Shown here piece by piece: positions 1 to 7,986 of a stretch of 16,848 nucleotides of DNA. The stretch covers positions 1-16,848 of the forward strand of contig DMCI01000133.1 in NCBI GenBank assembly GCA_003445835.1, read 5' to 3'. The notes beneath the pieces are model-generated. The model ran no database searches. It was not told where the DNA came from and saw only the letters and a list, made by a program, of their open reading frames with translations. The translations under genes were made by a program, and so were the position numbers. How positions within the stretch are numbered: the first letter of the stretch is position 1; the number at the start of each line of letters is the position of its first letter. Source of the stretch: Clostridiales bacterium. Lineage in GTDB: Bacteria > Bacillota > Clostridia > Christensenellales > CAG-1252.

Positions 1-168
1 AAAGAGGAAATAGTAAAAAACGGATACGATCTATCTATCAACAAATACAAAAAAACAGAAGTCAAACCCATAGAGTATCCGGCGCCAAGTGTGATTATGG
101 CGGAGATCAAAAAACTGAATACAGATATAGCTGCTGATTTGGCAAAACTGGAAGAGTTACTGAAATGA
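1..168 (+). CDS. hsdM: Type I restriction-modification DNA methyltransferase subunit HsdM, C-terminal fragment
   Basis: This is the last 55 codons of an open frame that enters from the left edge. HsdM is the N6-adenine methyltransferase subunit of type I systems; with HsdS it methylates the target, and with HsdR it forms the restriction complex. The catalytic part lies outside the window. What is visible is the family's typical C-terminal tail: a 'NGYDLSINKYKK' segment followed by a proline-containing linker and a final coiled-coil-like helix rich in Lys, Leu and Glu. The identification also rests on context, since hsdS and hsdR follow on the same strand. The stop codon overlaps the next start in an ATGA (165-168), so the two genes are probably translationally coupled. 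Family assignment from the tail alone would be moderate; with the operon it is strong. Confidence 0.88.
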   Translation, partial: KEEIVKNGYDLSINKYKKTEVKPIEYPAPSVIMAEIKKLNTDIAADLAKLEELLK

Positions 169-644
169 TGACCCTCGCGCAATTGGATGAGATGTTTTGC
201 CAAGGCTGTGCGTATGCGGATTGTGCGGATATGCTTGAGGTTGTGCCCAATGGATTCTTTTTAGAGTATGCTTCGGCACAAATAACCAACTCTGCATTTT
301 CTGCAGAAATCTTCCTAAAGGTATTGTTGGAACGTCTTGGGAAGAAAGCCGAAAGCAATCACAAATTGCAAGAACTGTTTGCAAAGCTACCGAATGATAT
401 GGCGGAAGAAATAAGGATGTATACAAGTCATTACGTCGACGGATGGAGAGAAAGTGACCTGAACTCGATTTCCAATGCTTTTGTGAATTGGAGATATGGG
501 TATGAGCGCAAAGGAACGTTAGGCATAACAACAAGTTTTTTGAAGGCTTTTAGAAATGCTTTGCGAGAACAATGCGCAAAGGTTGTGTTTGGGAAAACTT
601 GGGATGAATATAACGAGCAAAGACAACTACGAATCAAACGATAG
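165..644 (+). CDS. Small HEPN-like hypothetical protein inside the type I R-M operon
   Basis: A 159-aa cytosolic protein of unknown function. The start at 165 overlaps the hsdM stop (ATGA) and has a GGAAGAG Shine-Dalgarno site at 150-156; ATG at 168 is equally possible. Residues 43-76 run 'SAEIFLKVLLERLG' then 'NHKLQELFAKLP', which resembles the helix pair of HEPN-type domains (acidic-lysine helix followed by an H-x-L-x-x-L-F helix). The catalytic R-x4-6-H motif of HEPN ribonucleases is not evident; the closest place, 'FRNALREQ' near the C-terminus, has no histidine, so a non-catalytic or toxin-neutralising HEPN is more likely. Three cysteines (12, 15, 20) cluster at the N-terminus, and no membrane segment is seen. 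HEPN-like is an inference from the pattern, not a database match. Confidence 0.7.
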   Translation: MMTLAQLDEMFCQGCAYADCADMLEVVPNGFFLEYASAQITNSAFSAEIFLKVLLERLGKKAESNHKLQELFAKLPNDMAEEIRMYTSHYVDGWRESDLNSISNAFVNWRYGYERKGTLGITTSFLKAFRNALREQCAKVVFGKTWDEYNEQRQLRIKR

Positions 645-657
645 AATAGGAGAGAAT

Positions 658-1335
658 ATGGCAGAAAACATGGATGAAAAAGCAATGCAAGTAGGGCAAG
701 CGGAGGAGCCGTGCGCTGGGGGTGGTGTTGAGGGCGCAACTCTCCTTGCGGAGCCTCCAAAGGTGGAGTCGGAGCAACTTTCTATGGAGCCGATCAAAGA
801 AAAGCAACAAGAAGTAGTGGTCAGCATTGATTATGAAAAACTTGCTGAAGCGATTATTCGAGCGCAAGAGAAAGTAAATGAAAAGAATGAAACAGCGGAA
901 CCACCGTTAAACGTGGAACAGATTCCACCTAAAAAACATTGGTGGGATATCTTTCCTGCAATTTTTTCTATACTTTCCGGGAAGGGAAGCAAAAATGGTG
1001 CTTTTACTGCTGCACCGTTTGCCTGGATAGTCAGTTTTATTTATAGAGCAATAGCAGTTTTGGGTACGGTAGGGATAGTAGCCTTAGATGTGGAATTCGT
1101 CAAAATCATAAAAATCAATGTAGTACAAGGGCTTCCGGTTATAGGTGTCATAATTTTTGTAATAGTTGTGGCGTTTATATCTTTTACGGCATTCTGTTGT
1201 ATGGTAATTTTTTGGGGTGCATCGGATGATATAAAAAAGGAGCAGGACAAGAACTATATAATGAGCGTTTTTTCCGGAATGATGAGTGTGGCTGCTTTAA
1301 TCGTTGCAATTGCCGCACTTGTTAAAGTTAAATAA
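658..1335 (+). CDS. Predicted membrane protein with long acidic cytoplasmic N-terminus
   Basis: A 225-aa protein I do not recognise. The frame is open upstream to 556, but the start at 658 is chosen because AGGAGAG lies at 648-654 and it begins just after the preceding gene ends at 644. Residues 1-95 are hydrophilic, Glu/Lys-rich and probably partly disordered or coiled. After 'KKHWWDIFPAIFSIL' come three hydrophobic segments at about 121-145, 159-187 and 201-222; the short loop between the second and third is charged ('SDDIKKEQDKN'). No enzymatic motif is visible. Its place between the methylase and specificity genes, with 13 bp and 33 bp spacing, suggests co-expression with the restriction system. 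A membrane-anchored or pore-like defence accessory is a guess from context only. Confidence 0.72.
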   Translation: MAENMDEKAMQVGQAEEPCAGGGVEGATLLAEPPKVESEQLSMEPIKEKQQEVVVSIDYEKLAEAIIRAQEKVNEKNETAEPPLNVEQIPPKKHWWDIFPAIFSILSGKGSKNGAFTAAPFAWIVSFIYRAIAVLGTVGIVALDVEFVKIIKINVVQGLPVIGVIIFVIVVAFISFTAFCCMVIFWGASDDIKKEQDKNYIMSVFSGMMSVAALIVAIAALVKVK

Positions 1336-1368
1336 CGTCGAATATTGTAGCAAGTTAAATGGTGTGAA

Positions 1369-2406
1369 ATGAAAGTTAAACTAAGTGATGTTTGTGAAAA
1401 AGCGTCTTCCAATTTAAAGCAAAGCGATGTGGAAGGTAAAACCGGAGCTTATCCGATTTATGGTGCAGCCGGATATATTGGCAATGTGGATTTTTATCAA
1501 CAAAAGAAGCCTTGTGTTGCGGTTGTCAAGGATGGCGCAGGAATAGGCCGAACGATGCTGTTGCCTGCCAATTCATCCGTTATTGGAACAATGCAATACC
1601 TCTTGCCTAAGGATAATATCCTTCCGGAATATCTTTGTTATGTTGTACGATATATGCATTTGGAAAAGTATTTTTCCGGTGCAACCATTCCGCATATTTA
1701 TTTTAGAGATTACAAAAACGAAGAATTCAACTTGGTTGATATTGAACAACAAAAGGAAATAGTTTCCGTCCTTAGTAAAGTCGAAGGGATAATAAGCAAG
1801 CGACAGCAGCAATTACAACTTCTTGATGAATTTATGAAATTGCAATTTATCGAGATGTTCGGTGATCCGGTTTTGAATTCAAAGAGGCTTCCAATAAAAA
1901 CGTTGCCAGAAATAGGAGAGAATCTTGATAGCCAGCGTATTCCTATAACAAGTGGCAATCGAAAACAAGGAATATATCCGTACTATGGAGCATCGGGAGT
2001 CGTTGATTATGTGGACGACTACATTTTCGATGAGGACATTCTGCTTATTTCGGAGGATGGAGCCAATCTTTTGGCAAGAGTAACTCCCATAGCATTCTCT
2101 GCCACAGGGAAAGTCTGGGTTAACAATCACGCGCACGTAATGCGGTTCAGCAGTATGGCAACACAGGTTTATGTGGAGCGATTCCTTAACATGATTGATA
2201 TTTCAACCTATGTGACAGGAACTGCACAACCCAAGTTGAATCAGGCAAAACTGAATTCCATACCGATTCCTTTTCCCAGTGAACAGCTAATGCAGGATTA
2301 TATGGAGATCATCGAACAGAGCGATAAATCAAAATTTGCAATTCGGCAAAGCATAGAAAAACTGGAAACATTAAAGCAAGCATTAATGCAAAAATACTTT
2401 GGATAA
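1369..2406 (+). CDS. hsdS: Type I restriction-modification specificity subunit HsdS
   Basis: A 345-aa protein with the two-half architecture of HsdS, which recognises the two parts of a bipartite DNA target and scaffolds HsdM and HsdR. The first target-recognition domain covers about residues 1-120 ('YPIYGAAGYIGNVDFY' then 'KDGAGIGRTMLLPANSS'). The first conserved helical spacer is at about 125-166, ending 'LQFIEMFGDP'. The second recognition domain is at about 175-305 ('YPYYGASGVVDYVDDY', 'LISEDGANLLAR', 'GTAQPKLNQAKL'). The second spacer is at about 308-345 and ends 'ALMQKYFG'. The two halves are visibly alike, as expected of the family's pseudo-twofold symmetry. The length is a little short for a two-domain HsdS but nothing is broken. 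The start at 1369 has only a weak ribosome site; the next gene starts 11 bp after the stop codon. Confidence 0.93.
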   Translation: MKVKLSDVCEKASSNLKQSDVEGKTGAYPIYGAAGYIGNVDFYQQKKPCVAVVKDGAGIGRTMLLPANSSVIGTMQYLLPKDNILPEYLCYVVRYMHLEKYFSGATIPHIYFRDYKNEEFNLVDIEQQKEIVSVLSKVEGIISKRQQQLQLLDEFMKLQFIEMFGDPVLNSKRLPIKTLPEIGENLDSQRIPITSGNRKQGIYPYYGASGVVDYVDDYIFDEDILLISEDGANLLARVTPIAFSATGKVWVNNHAHVMRFSSMATQVYVERFLNMIDISTYVTGTAQPKLNQAKLNSIPIPFPSEQLMQDYMEIIEQSDKSKFAIRQSIEKLETLKQALMQKYFG

Positions 2407-2416
2407 GAGGGACACA

Positions 2417-3604
2417 ATGAATAAGCTGTTTGAAAGAAGAAAAAAAGAAAACAAACCGGTTTTAGCAATCTGTTATGATTTTGATAAAACGTTATCTCCC
2501 GACGATATGCAGGCACAAGGATATATTCAGTCTGTTGGGTATAATGATACCAATGACTTTTGGAAAAAGGCAGAACAATTAGCTATGGAAAATGATATGG
2601 ATCAAAATCTTGCTTATATGTTCTTGATGATGGAAGAGGCGGATGGAAAGATCGTTTTCAGCAAGGAGAAACTTCAAGAGTATGGATCGAAAGTGAAGCT
2701 TTTCCCTGGAGTAGAGGATTGGTTTGAAAGAATACGAGAATATGGTAAAGAATTAGGTGTAATAGTTGAGCACTATATTATTTCATCTGGGTTGAAGGAG
2801 ATGATAGAAGGGACATCCGTTGCGCAAAAGAAAGCTTTCGAAAAAATTTATGCAAGTTCATTTTATTCCGATAATGGTAAATCGCCTAAATGGCCTTCGC
2901 AAGTGATTAATTACACAAATAAAACTCAGTTCCTTTTTCGCATAGAAAAAGGGGTGTTGGATGTCAATGATCCTAGTGTAAATGATTATTTTGCGCCAAA
3001 TGAAATACGAGTACCATTCAAGAATATTGTTTATATTGGCGATAGTGCCACAGATGTTCCTTGTATGAAGTTAGTTAATTCTTATGGAGGACATTCCATT
3101 GGAGTGTATAATCCGGAAGTTAATGATAAAACAAAAGTTCTAAAAATGCTTACGGACAATCGCATCCGGTATTTTGCGCCTGCAGATTATACCGACGGAT
3201 CTGAATTGGATGAATTGATTAAAGCAATTATTGTTCATACCGCGAGTAGCGACGTTCTGGAAAATAAGCATTTTGCTTGTGCGTGTGAAGCTGAAAAGTA
3301 TGAAAAGGAAAACAGCGAAGAAGAAAAACAAAAACAAGAATTAATTTTCAAATTGGAATCGAGTTGGAACTTTGCAACAACCCATGTTGTGATTGGACAG
3401 TTGGCTAAGTATAAGAATTGGACAGAAAAACAAACGATTGATCTTGCGAAGGCGGCATTAGAAAATGCACAGGTTCGTAGGATATTGGATGATGAAGACA
3501 TCTTTGGCTTTTTTAAAACGTTGCTTATGAATTCAAATTTGGAAGATGAAAACGTTAAGAAACTCAAAGAATTCATAAACGAACTACAAAACGGAGAAGA
3601 ATAG
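2417..3604 (+). CDS. HAD-superfamily hydrolase with extra helical C-terminal domain, R-M operon cargo
   Basis: A 395-aa haloacid-dehalogenase-like phosphohydrolase. All four HAD motifs are present: DFDKT at 21-25 (nucleophile Asp21, acid/base Asp23), 'ISSG' at 122-125, Lys169 in 'NKTQ', and 'YIGDSATD' with Asp209 and Asp213 for Mg2+. About 95 residues between motifs I and II form a cap domain, so a phosphorylated small molecule or protein is a likely substrate, but it cannot be named. After the HAD core (to about 280) comes a charged linker ('EKENSEEEKQKQ') and a helical tail with 'WTEKQTIDLAKAALENAQV' and 'DDEDIFGFFKTLL', a separate domain I cannot name. The start at 2417 is preferred over an upstream ATG at 2399 inside hsdS because AAGAGGG lies at 2405-2411. 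All catalytic residues appear intact. Confidence 0.88.
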   Translation: MNKLFERRKKENKPVLAICYDFDKTLSPDDMQAQGYIQSVGYNDTNDFWKKAEQLAMENDMDQNLAYMFLMMEEADGKIVFSKEKLQEYGSKVKLFPGVEDWFERIREYGKELGVIVEHYIISSGLKEMIEGTSVAQKKAFEKIYASSFYSDNGKSPKWPSQVINYTNKTQFLFRIEKGVLDVNDPSVNDYFAPNEIRVPFKNIVYIGDSATDVPCMKLVNSYGGHSIGVYNPEVNDKTKVLKMLTDNRIRYFAPADYTDGSELDELIKAIIVHTASSDVLENKHFACACEAEKYEKENSEEEKQKQELIFKLESSWNFATTHVVIGQLAKYKNWTEKQTIDLAKAALENAQVRRILDDEDIFGFFKTLLMNSNLEDENVKKLKEFINELQNGEE

Positions 3605-3637
3605 AAAAGTGTAAGATTTATACAAAGGAGAATTGTT

Positions 3638-4657
3638 ATGGGTGCAGTGGAAGTAATAGAGGCTTTGACAAAACCATTGAATAAGTTGATAGATTCCGTA
3701 AGCGGAGCTATTGGGAAGGTTTATGAACCAAAACATAAACGAAAGATGGCGGATGCGACGGCGTATGAAATTGATAGAATTGGAGAGGCGTTGAGAAATA
3801 ACTCTGACGCAATTATTACATATAATAACGGACAAGTTGTTGAAACATCTCCTGAATTTGAAGAGTTTGTTCAAAGGACAAAACAAAGGTTTGGTTATCA
3901 GGAACTATTGAAACAAAAGAACATAGAAGCTGTTGTTGATAACGCATATGAGGAATTAGAGAAAGTTGAGTCAGTATCAGAAGAACCTGTCAACCAGGAT
4001 TGGATGAGCCGATTCTTCAATTGTGTTGAAGACATCGGTGATGAAGATATGCAAAAGCTTTGGGGTAAAGTGTTAGCCGGAGAAATCAAAAAACCGGGGA
4101 GTTTTTCTAAAAGAACGCTTGATGTGGTTAAAAATTTATCATCGGAAGAAGCTAATGCTTTTGATTTAATTGCTACATATGTTTTGTCTGATAATTCTAG
4201 TGCATTTTTGCCATCAGAAAAAAAATTGTTAGACAAGTATAAAGTATCTTATGGGACAATCCTCCTTCTTTCTGAAAGTGGGCTGATAGTTTCTAATGGT
4301 CTTATTAGTGAAGGACTTACTGTAAGTGAAACTATGCACTCCATTGTGCAGTATAAAGGGAAAGCATTGGCTGTTAGACGGAAAGGACAAGGGGAAGTAG
4401 AGCTGTCTTTTGGGGTGTATCCTTTAACGCAAGCGGGATGCGAATTGTATAAGATAATCCGAAAAGAACCAAAGCAAGAATATTTATTTGATTTTGTGGA
4501 AACATTATTAAAAGATTGGGAAGGCAGGGGAATAAAAATAACTTTGCATGATGCTAGTTTGAATGATGATGGTAAAATTTGTTGGCAAGAAGAAGTATTA
4601 AAAGAATGGGAGACCGCTATGGCATCGCCAATAATACTGGGGAATGTGGTAAGATGA
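3638..4657 (+). CDS. DUF2806-type protein, R-M operon cargo
   Basis: A 339-aa protein of unknown molecular function. An AAGGAG site at 3625-3630 fixes the start. Residues 1-40 are an amphipathic region ('ALTKPLNKLIDSVSGAIGK'), then a polar stretch. Residues about 121-175 carry the pattern I associate with DUF2806: 'DWMSRFFNCVEDIGDEDMQ' followed by 'LWGKVLAGEIKKPGSFS' and 'RTLDVVKNLSSEEA'. The C-terminal half (about 180-330) looks like a winged-helix-like or mixed alpha/beta region ending in a domain with 'LTQAGCELYKII'. There is no membrane segment. The stop codon overlaps the hsdR start in an ATGA (4654-4657), so it is probably translated in coupling with hsdR. The family assignment is from memory of the motif; the function is not known to me. 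Confidence 0.82.
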   Translation: MGAVEVIEALTKPLNKLIDSVSGAIGKVYEPKHKRKMADATAYEIDRIGEALRNNSDAIITYNNGQVVETSPEFEEFVQRTKQRFGYQELLKQKNIEAVVDNAYEELEKVESVSEEPVNQDWMSRFFNCVEDIGDEDMQKLWGKVLAGEIKKPGSFSKRTLDVVKNLSSEEANAFDLIATYVLSDNSSAFLPSEKKLLDKYKVSYGTILLLSESGLIVSNGLISEGLTVSETMHSIVQYKGKALAVRRKGQGEVELSFGVYPLTQAGCELYKIIRKEPKQEYLFDFVETLLKDWEGRGIKITLHDASLNDDGKICWQEEVLKEWETAMASPIILGNVVR

Positions 4658-7600
4658 CCAACTTTGATTTCTTAAAAGCAGACAAGCGATTTGACGGGTT
4701 TGCCGACGTGGCGATCGCGGCGGAGACGCTTTTGCATATAGACATAGATTCCTGTGTGACCAATTGTCGCAGAGCAATGGAATTTGCGGTCAAGTGGATG
4801 TACTCGGTGGACCGTTCTCTTGAGATGCCTTATCAAGATACGTTGGTTTCCTTGATGAATGATGAAAAGTTCCGCGACCTTGTCGGAGAGGATATCTGGC
4901 ATCGAATGGATTTTGTGCGCAAGCTTGGCAACCTTGTGATGCATGCGGGGAAGAAAGTCTCAGAAGAGCAAGCAGAACTTTGTTTGGAAAACCTATTTTG
5001 CTTCTTAGATCAGGTAGCGTACTTTTATGGAAGGGATACCGTAGAAAGACGTTTTGATCGCGCGCTTTTGAAGGCAGAGGACAATGCGCAAGCTCCGATA
5101 GTTGAGAATGTCGAGATTGATCTTTCCGCTTTGATCGAGGAAAACAAAGCCTTGAAGGAAGAACTTTCCGCTCGTCGCGAGGAACAGCAACAGACTTATG
5201 TTCCCAAGCCATTGGAACTTTCGGAATACAAAACGCGCAAGATCTATATTGATTTTATGTTGCAAGACGCCGGCTGGATCGAAGGGAAGGATTGGTTGAA
5301 TGAAGTGGAGTTGCACGGGATGCCGAATCCATCCAATGAAGGATATGCCGATTACGTTCTTTATGGCGATGACGGAAGGGCGCTTGCCGTATTGGAGGCA
5401 AAACGCACTTGTATGGACGTGGCAAAAGGGCGTCAGCAAGCAAAGCTGTATGCCGATCTTTTGGAGAAAAAATACGGGCGCCGTCCGGTGATCTTCCTCT
5501 CCAACGGATTTGAAACACGCATACAAGACAATCTTTATCCGGAGCGAAAGGTGGCGTCCGTTTATTCCAAGCGGGATTTGGAGAAGCTCTTTAACCTGCA
5601 AACAATGCGGACAAGCCTTTCGCATGTAATGATCAACAAAAGTATTGCCGGAAGGTATTATCAAGAAGGCGCCATCAAAGCAGTTTGTGACGCTTTTGAC
5701 AAAAAGAATCGCCGAAAAGCCTTGTTAGTTATGGCTACGGGGGCAGGCAAGACCAGGACAGTTATCGGTTTGTGCGACATACTGTTACAGCATGGTTGGG
5801 TGAAAAATATTCTCTTTCTTGCGGATAGGAATTCGCTTGTCACGCAAGCAAAGCGAAATTTTGTCAATTTGCAACCGGAACTTTCCATAACCAATCTTTG
5901 TGAAGAAAAAGACAATTATACTGCGCATTGTGTATTTTCCACATATCAAACCATGATGAACGTCATTGATTCTGCAAAGGATGAATCCGGAAAGCTGTTT
6001 ACGGTCGGGCATTTTGATTTGGTGATTTGTGACGAGGCGCACCGTTCAATTTATAATAAATACCGTGATATTTTCAACTATTTTGACGCGCCGCTTGTCG
6101 GACTCACCGCAACGCCCAAGGATGATATTGATAAGAATACTTATGAAGTCTTCGAGTTGGAAAATGGCGTACCGACTTACGGATATGAATTGGCACAGGC
6201 GGTAAAAGATGGATATCTTGTGGATTTTGTCTCGGTGGAAACGAGGCTGAAATTTATCGAGCAGGGTATCGTATATGATGAATTGTCCGAGGCTGATAAG
6301 GCGATATATGAATCGACCTTTGAGGATGAAAATGGGGAATTGCCGGAAAGTATAGCGTCTTCCGCATTGAATGAGTGGATCTTTAACGAAGATACGATAC
6401 GGGAAGTATTACATATCGTGATGGACAAGGGGTTAAAGATCGACTACGGCTCCAAACTCGGTAAAACGATTATTTTTGCAAAAAACCACTACCATGCCGA
6501 AAAGATCTTGGAAATCTTCGGAAAGGAGTATCCGCATTTGGTCGGGTTCGCAAAAGTTATTGATAATTATATGACCTATGCGCAAAGTGCCATTGATGAG
6601 TTTTCCGACCCGAAAAAACTTCCGCAAATTGCGATCTCCGTTGATATGTTGGATACCGGCATTGATGTGCCGGAAGTATTAAACCTTGTCTTTTTCAAAA
6701 AGGTGATGAGTAAGGCAAAGTTTTGGCAGATGATCGGGCGCGGTACGCGTCGATGCGATGGTTTGATCGATGGGAAAGATAAAGATAAGTTTTATATCTT
6801 TGATTTTTGCGGGAATTTTGAATTTTTCCGAATGAGCAACGGGAAGCCCGGCGCAAACCTAATGGCATTGCAAGGAGCTGTTTTCTGTTTGAAAGCAAAG
6901 ATAGCTTTTAAATTACAGGATTTGGCTTATCAAACACAAGAGCTGATGGATTTCAGAAAGTCACTGGTGAATGAAATGGTTGCGAAAGTCAGAGAACTTA
7001 ATAAGGAGAACTTTGCGGTTAGGCAACATCTGAAGTTTGTGGAATTGTATGCCAATGAGGAAAACTATCAAACTCTTACCTATGAGGATACTTTACTGAT
7101 CGGACAAGAACTTGCCCCGTTACTCATCCCCGATGAGGACGATGCGAAGGCGGTGCGTTTTGATGCTTTGATGTATGGGATTGAACTTGCTTATTTGGCG
7201 GGGAAGAAATTTGGGAAGCATCGTAGCGACTTGTATAAAAAGGTTAGTGCGATTGCCGGCGTTGCTAACATCCCGGAAATCATGGCGCAATCCGAGTTGA
7301 TTGAAAAAATCCTCCATACTGATTATGTTAATAATGCAGGGATCAATGAGTTTGAGTATATTCGTGAGAACTTACGGGATTTGATTAAATATATTCCCGT
7401 AGGACGAATCAAATATGATACTGATTTTGACGATGATATTTTGTCTGTCGAATGGAAAGAATCGGAATTGGAAAATGATGACTTGAAGAATTACAAGGCA
7501 AAAGCGGAGTTTTATATCAGACAACATCTTGATAATTCCGCTATAGCGAAATTGAAAAACAATCAGCCGCTGACTGCTATGGATATTAAGCTCTTGGAAG

Positions 7601-7947
7601 AGATCCTTTGGAGCGAAGTCGGCACAAAAGCAGATTATGAAGCGGAATATGGGGAGAAGCCACTCGGGGAGTTGGTCCGAGAGATCGTTGGGCTTGATAT
7701 GAAGGCAGCAAAAGAAGCTTTTGCGGAATACCTAAATGACGTAAACTTGGATAGCAGACAAATTTATTTTGTTAATCAAATTGTGGAGTATATCGTACAT
7801 AACGGTTTAATGAAGGATTTTTCAGTTTTGCAAGAAGCGCCATTTACCGATCAAGGAAGTGTGGTAGAAGTGTTTACGGATTTGAATATTTGGATGGGAA
7901 TTCGAAAAATCATTGAAAAAGTAAATGCCAATGCACTGGTAGCATAG
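4654..7947 (+). CDS. hsdR: Type I restriction enzyme R subunit, EcoEI-like, with DUF4145 N-terminus
   Basis: A 1097-aa endonuclease/translocase subunit. The start at 4654 is chosen because it forms an ATGA overlap with the preceding stop; the frame is open further upstream without a better start. Residues about 10-125 resemble DUF4145, a HEPN-like helical domain ('NCRRAMEFAVKWMYSVD', 'LGNLVMHAGKKVSEEQAE'). The PD-(D/E)xK nuclease has Asp233 and Glu248-Ala-Lys250. The SF2 motor has Walker A 'ATGAGKT' (361-367), DEAH (460-463), TATP (485-488) and motif VI 'QMIGRGTRR' (692-700). The 'ENGVPTYGYELAQAVKDGYL' segment and the roughly 200-residue C-terminal helical domain are typical of the EcoEI branch. 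It cleaves unmodified DNA after ATP-driven translocation. All active-site residues are present. It is the last gene of the operon and is followed by a terminator. Confidence 0.96.
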   Translation: MTNFDFLKADKRFDGFADVAIAAETLLHIDIDSCVTNCRRAMEFAVKWMYSVDRSLEMPYQDTLVSLMNDEKFRDLVGEDIWHRMDFVRKLGNLVMHAGKKVSEEQAELCLENLFCFLDQVAYFYGRDTVERRFDRALLKAEDNAQAPIVENVEIDLSALIEENKALKEELSARREEQQQTYVPKPLELSEYKTRKIYIDFMLQDAGWIEGKDWLNEVELHGMPNPSNEGYADYVLYGDDGRALAVLEAKRTCMDVAKGRQQAKLYADLLEKKYGRRPVIFLSNGFETRIQDNLYPERKVASVYSKRDLEKLFNLQTMRTSLSHVMINKSIAGRYYQEGAIKAVCDAFDKKNRRKALLVMATGAGKTRTVIGLCDILLQHGWVKNILFLADRNSLVTQAKRNFVNLQPELSITNLCEEKDNYTAHCVFSTYQTMMNVIDSAKDESGKLFTVGHFDLVICDEAHRSIYNKYRDIFNYFDAPLVGLTATPKDDIDKNTYEVFELENGVPTYGYELAQAVKDGYLVDFVSVETRLKFIEQGIVYDELSEADKAIYESTFEDENGELPESIASSALNEWIFNEDTIREVLHIVMDKGLKIDYGSKLGKTIIFAKNHYHAEKILEIFGKEYPHLVGFAKVIDNYMTYAQSAIDEFSDPKKLPQIAISVDMLDTGIDVPEVLNLVFFKKVMSKAKFWQMIGRGTRRCDGLIDGKDKDKFYIFDFCGNFEFFRMSNGKPGANLMALQGAVFCLKAKIAFKLQDLAYQTQELMDFRKSLVNEMVAKVRELNKENFAVRQHLKFVELYANEENYQTLTYEDTLLIGQELAPLLIPDEDDAKAVRFDALMYGIELAYLAGKKFGKHRSDLYKKVSAIAGVANIPEIMAQSELIEKILHTDYVNNAGINEFEYIRENLRDLIKYIPVGRIKYDTDFDDDILSVEWKESELENDDLKNYKAKAEFYIRQHLDNSAIAKLKNNQPLTAMDIKLLEEILWSEVGTKADYEAEYGEKPLGELVREIVGLDMKAAKEAFAEYLNDVNLDSRQIYFVNQIVEYIVHNGLMKDFSVLQEAPFTDQGSVVEVFTDLNIWMGIRKIIEKVNANALVA

Positions 7948-7955
7948 GAATAAAT

Positions 7956-7986
7956 AAAATGATCCGCTTGGCTGCGGATCATTTTT
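7956..7986. terminator. Bidirectional intrinsic terminator after hsdR
   Basis: A 12-bp perfect stem (7956-7967 with 7974-7985) and a 6-nt loop (ttggct), with A-rich sequence on the left and T-rich sequence on the right. It lies 9 bp after the hsdR stop and overlaps the stop codon of the convergent small gene on the - strand (7979-7981). It can therefore end transcription from both sides. Confidence 0.9.

Noticed and set aside
556..657. Upstream extension of the membrane protein to 556
   Set aside because: It overlaps the preceding gene by about 90 bases; a good ribosome site at 648-654 supports 658.
1369..2406. Possible invertible or shuffling hsdS
   Set aside because: Only one hsdS copy, no inverted repeats around it and no recombinase gene in the window; the similarity of its halves is normal for the family.
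2399..2416. Upstream ATG of the HAD gene at 2399
   Set aside because: It lies inside the end of hsdS, and AAGAGGG at 2405-2411 supports 2417.
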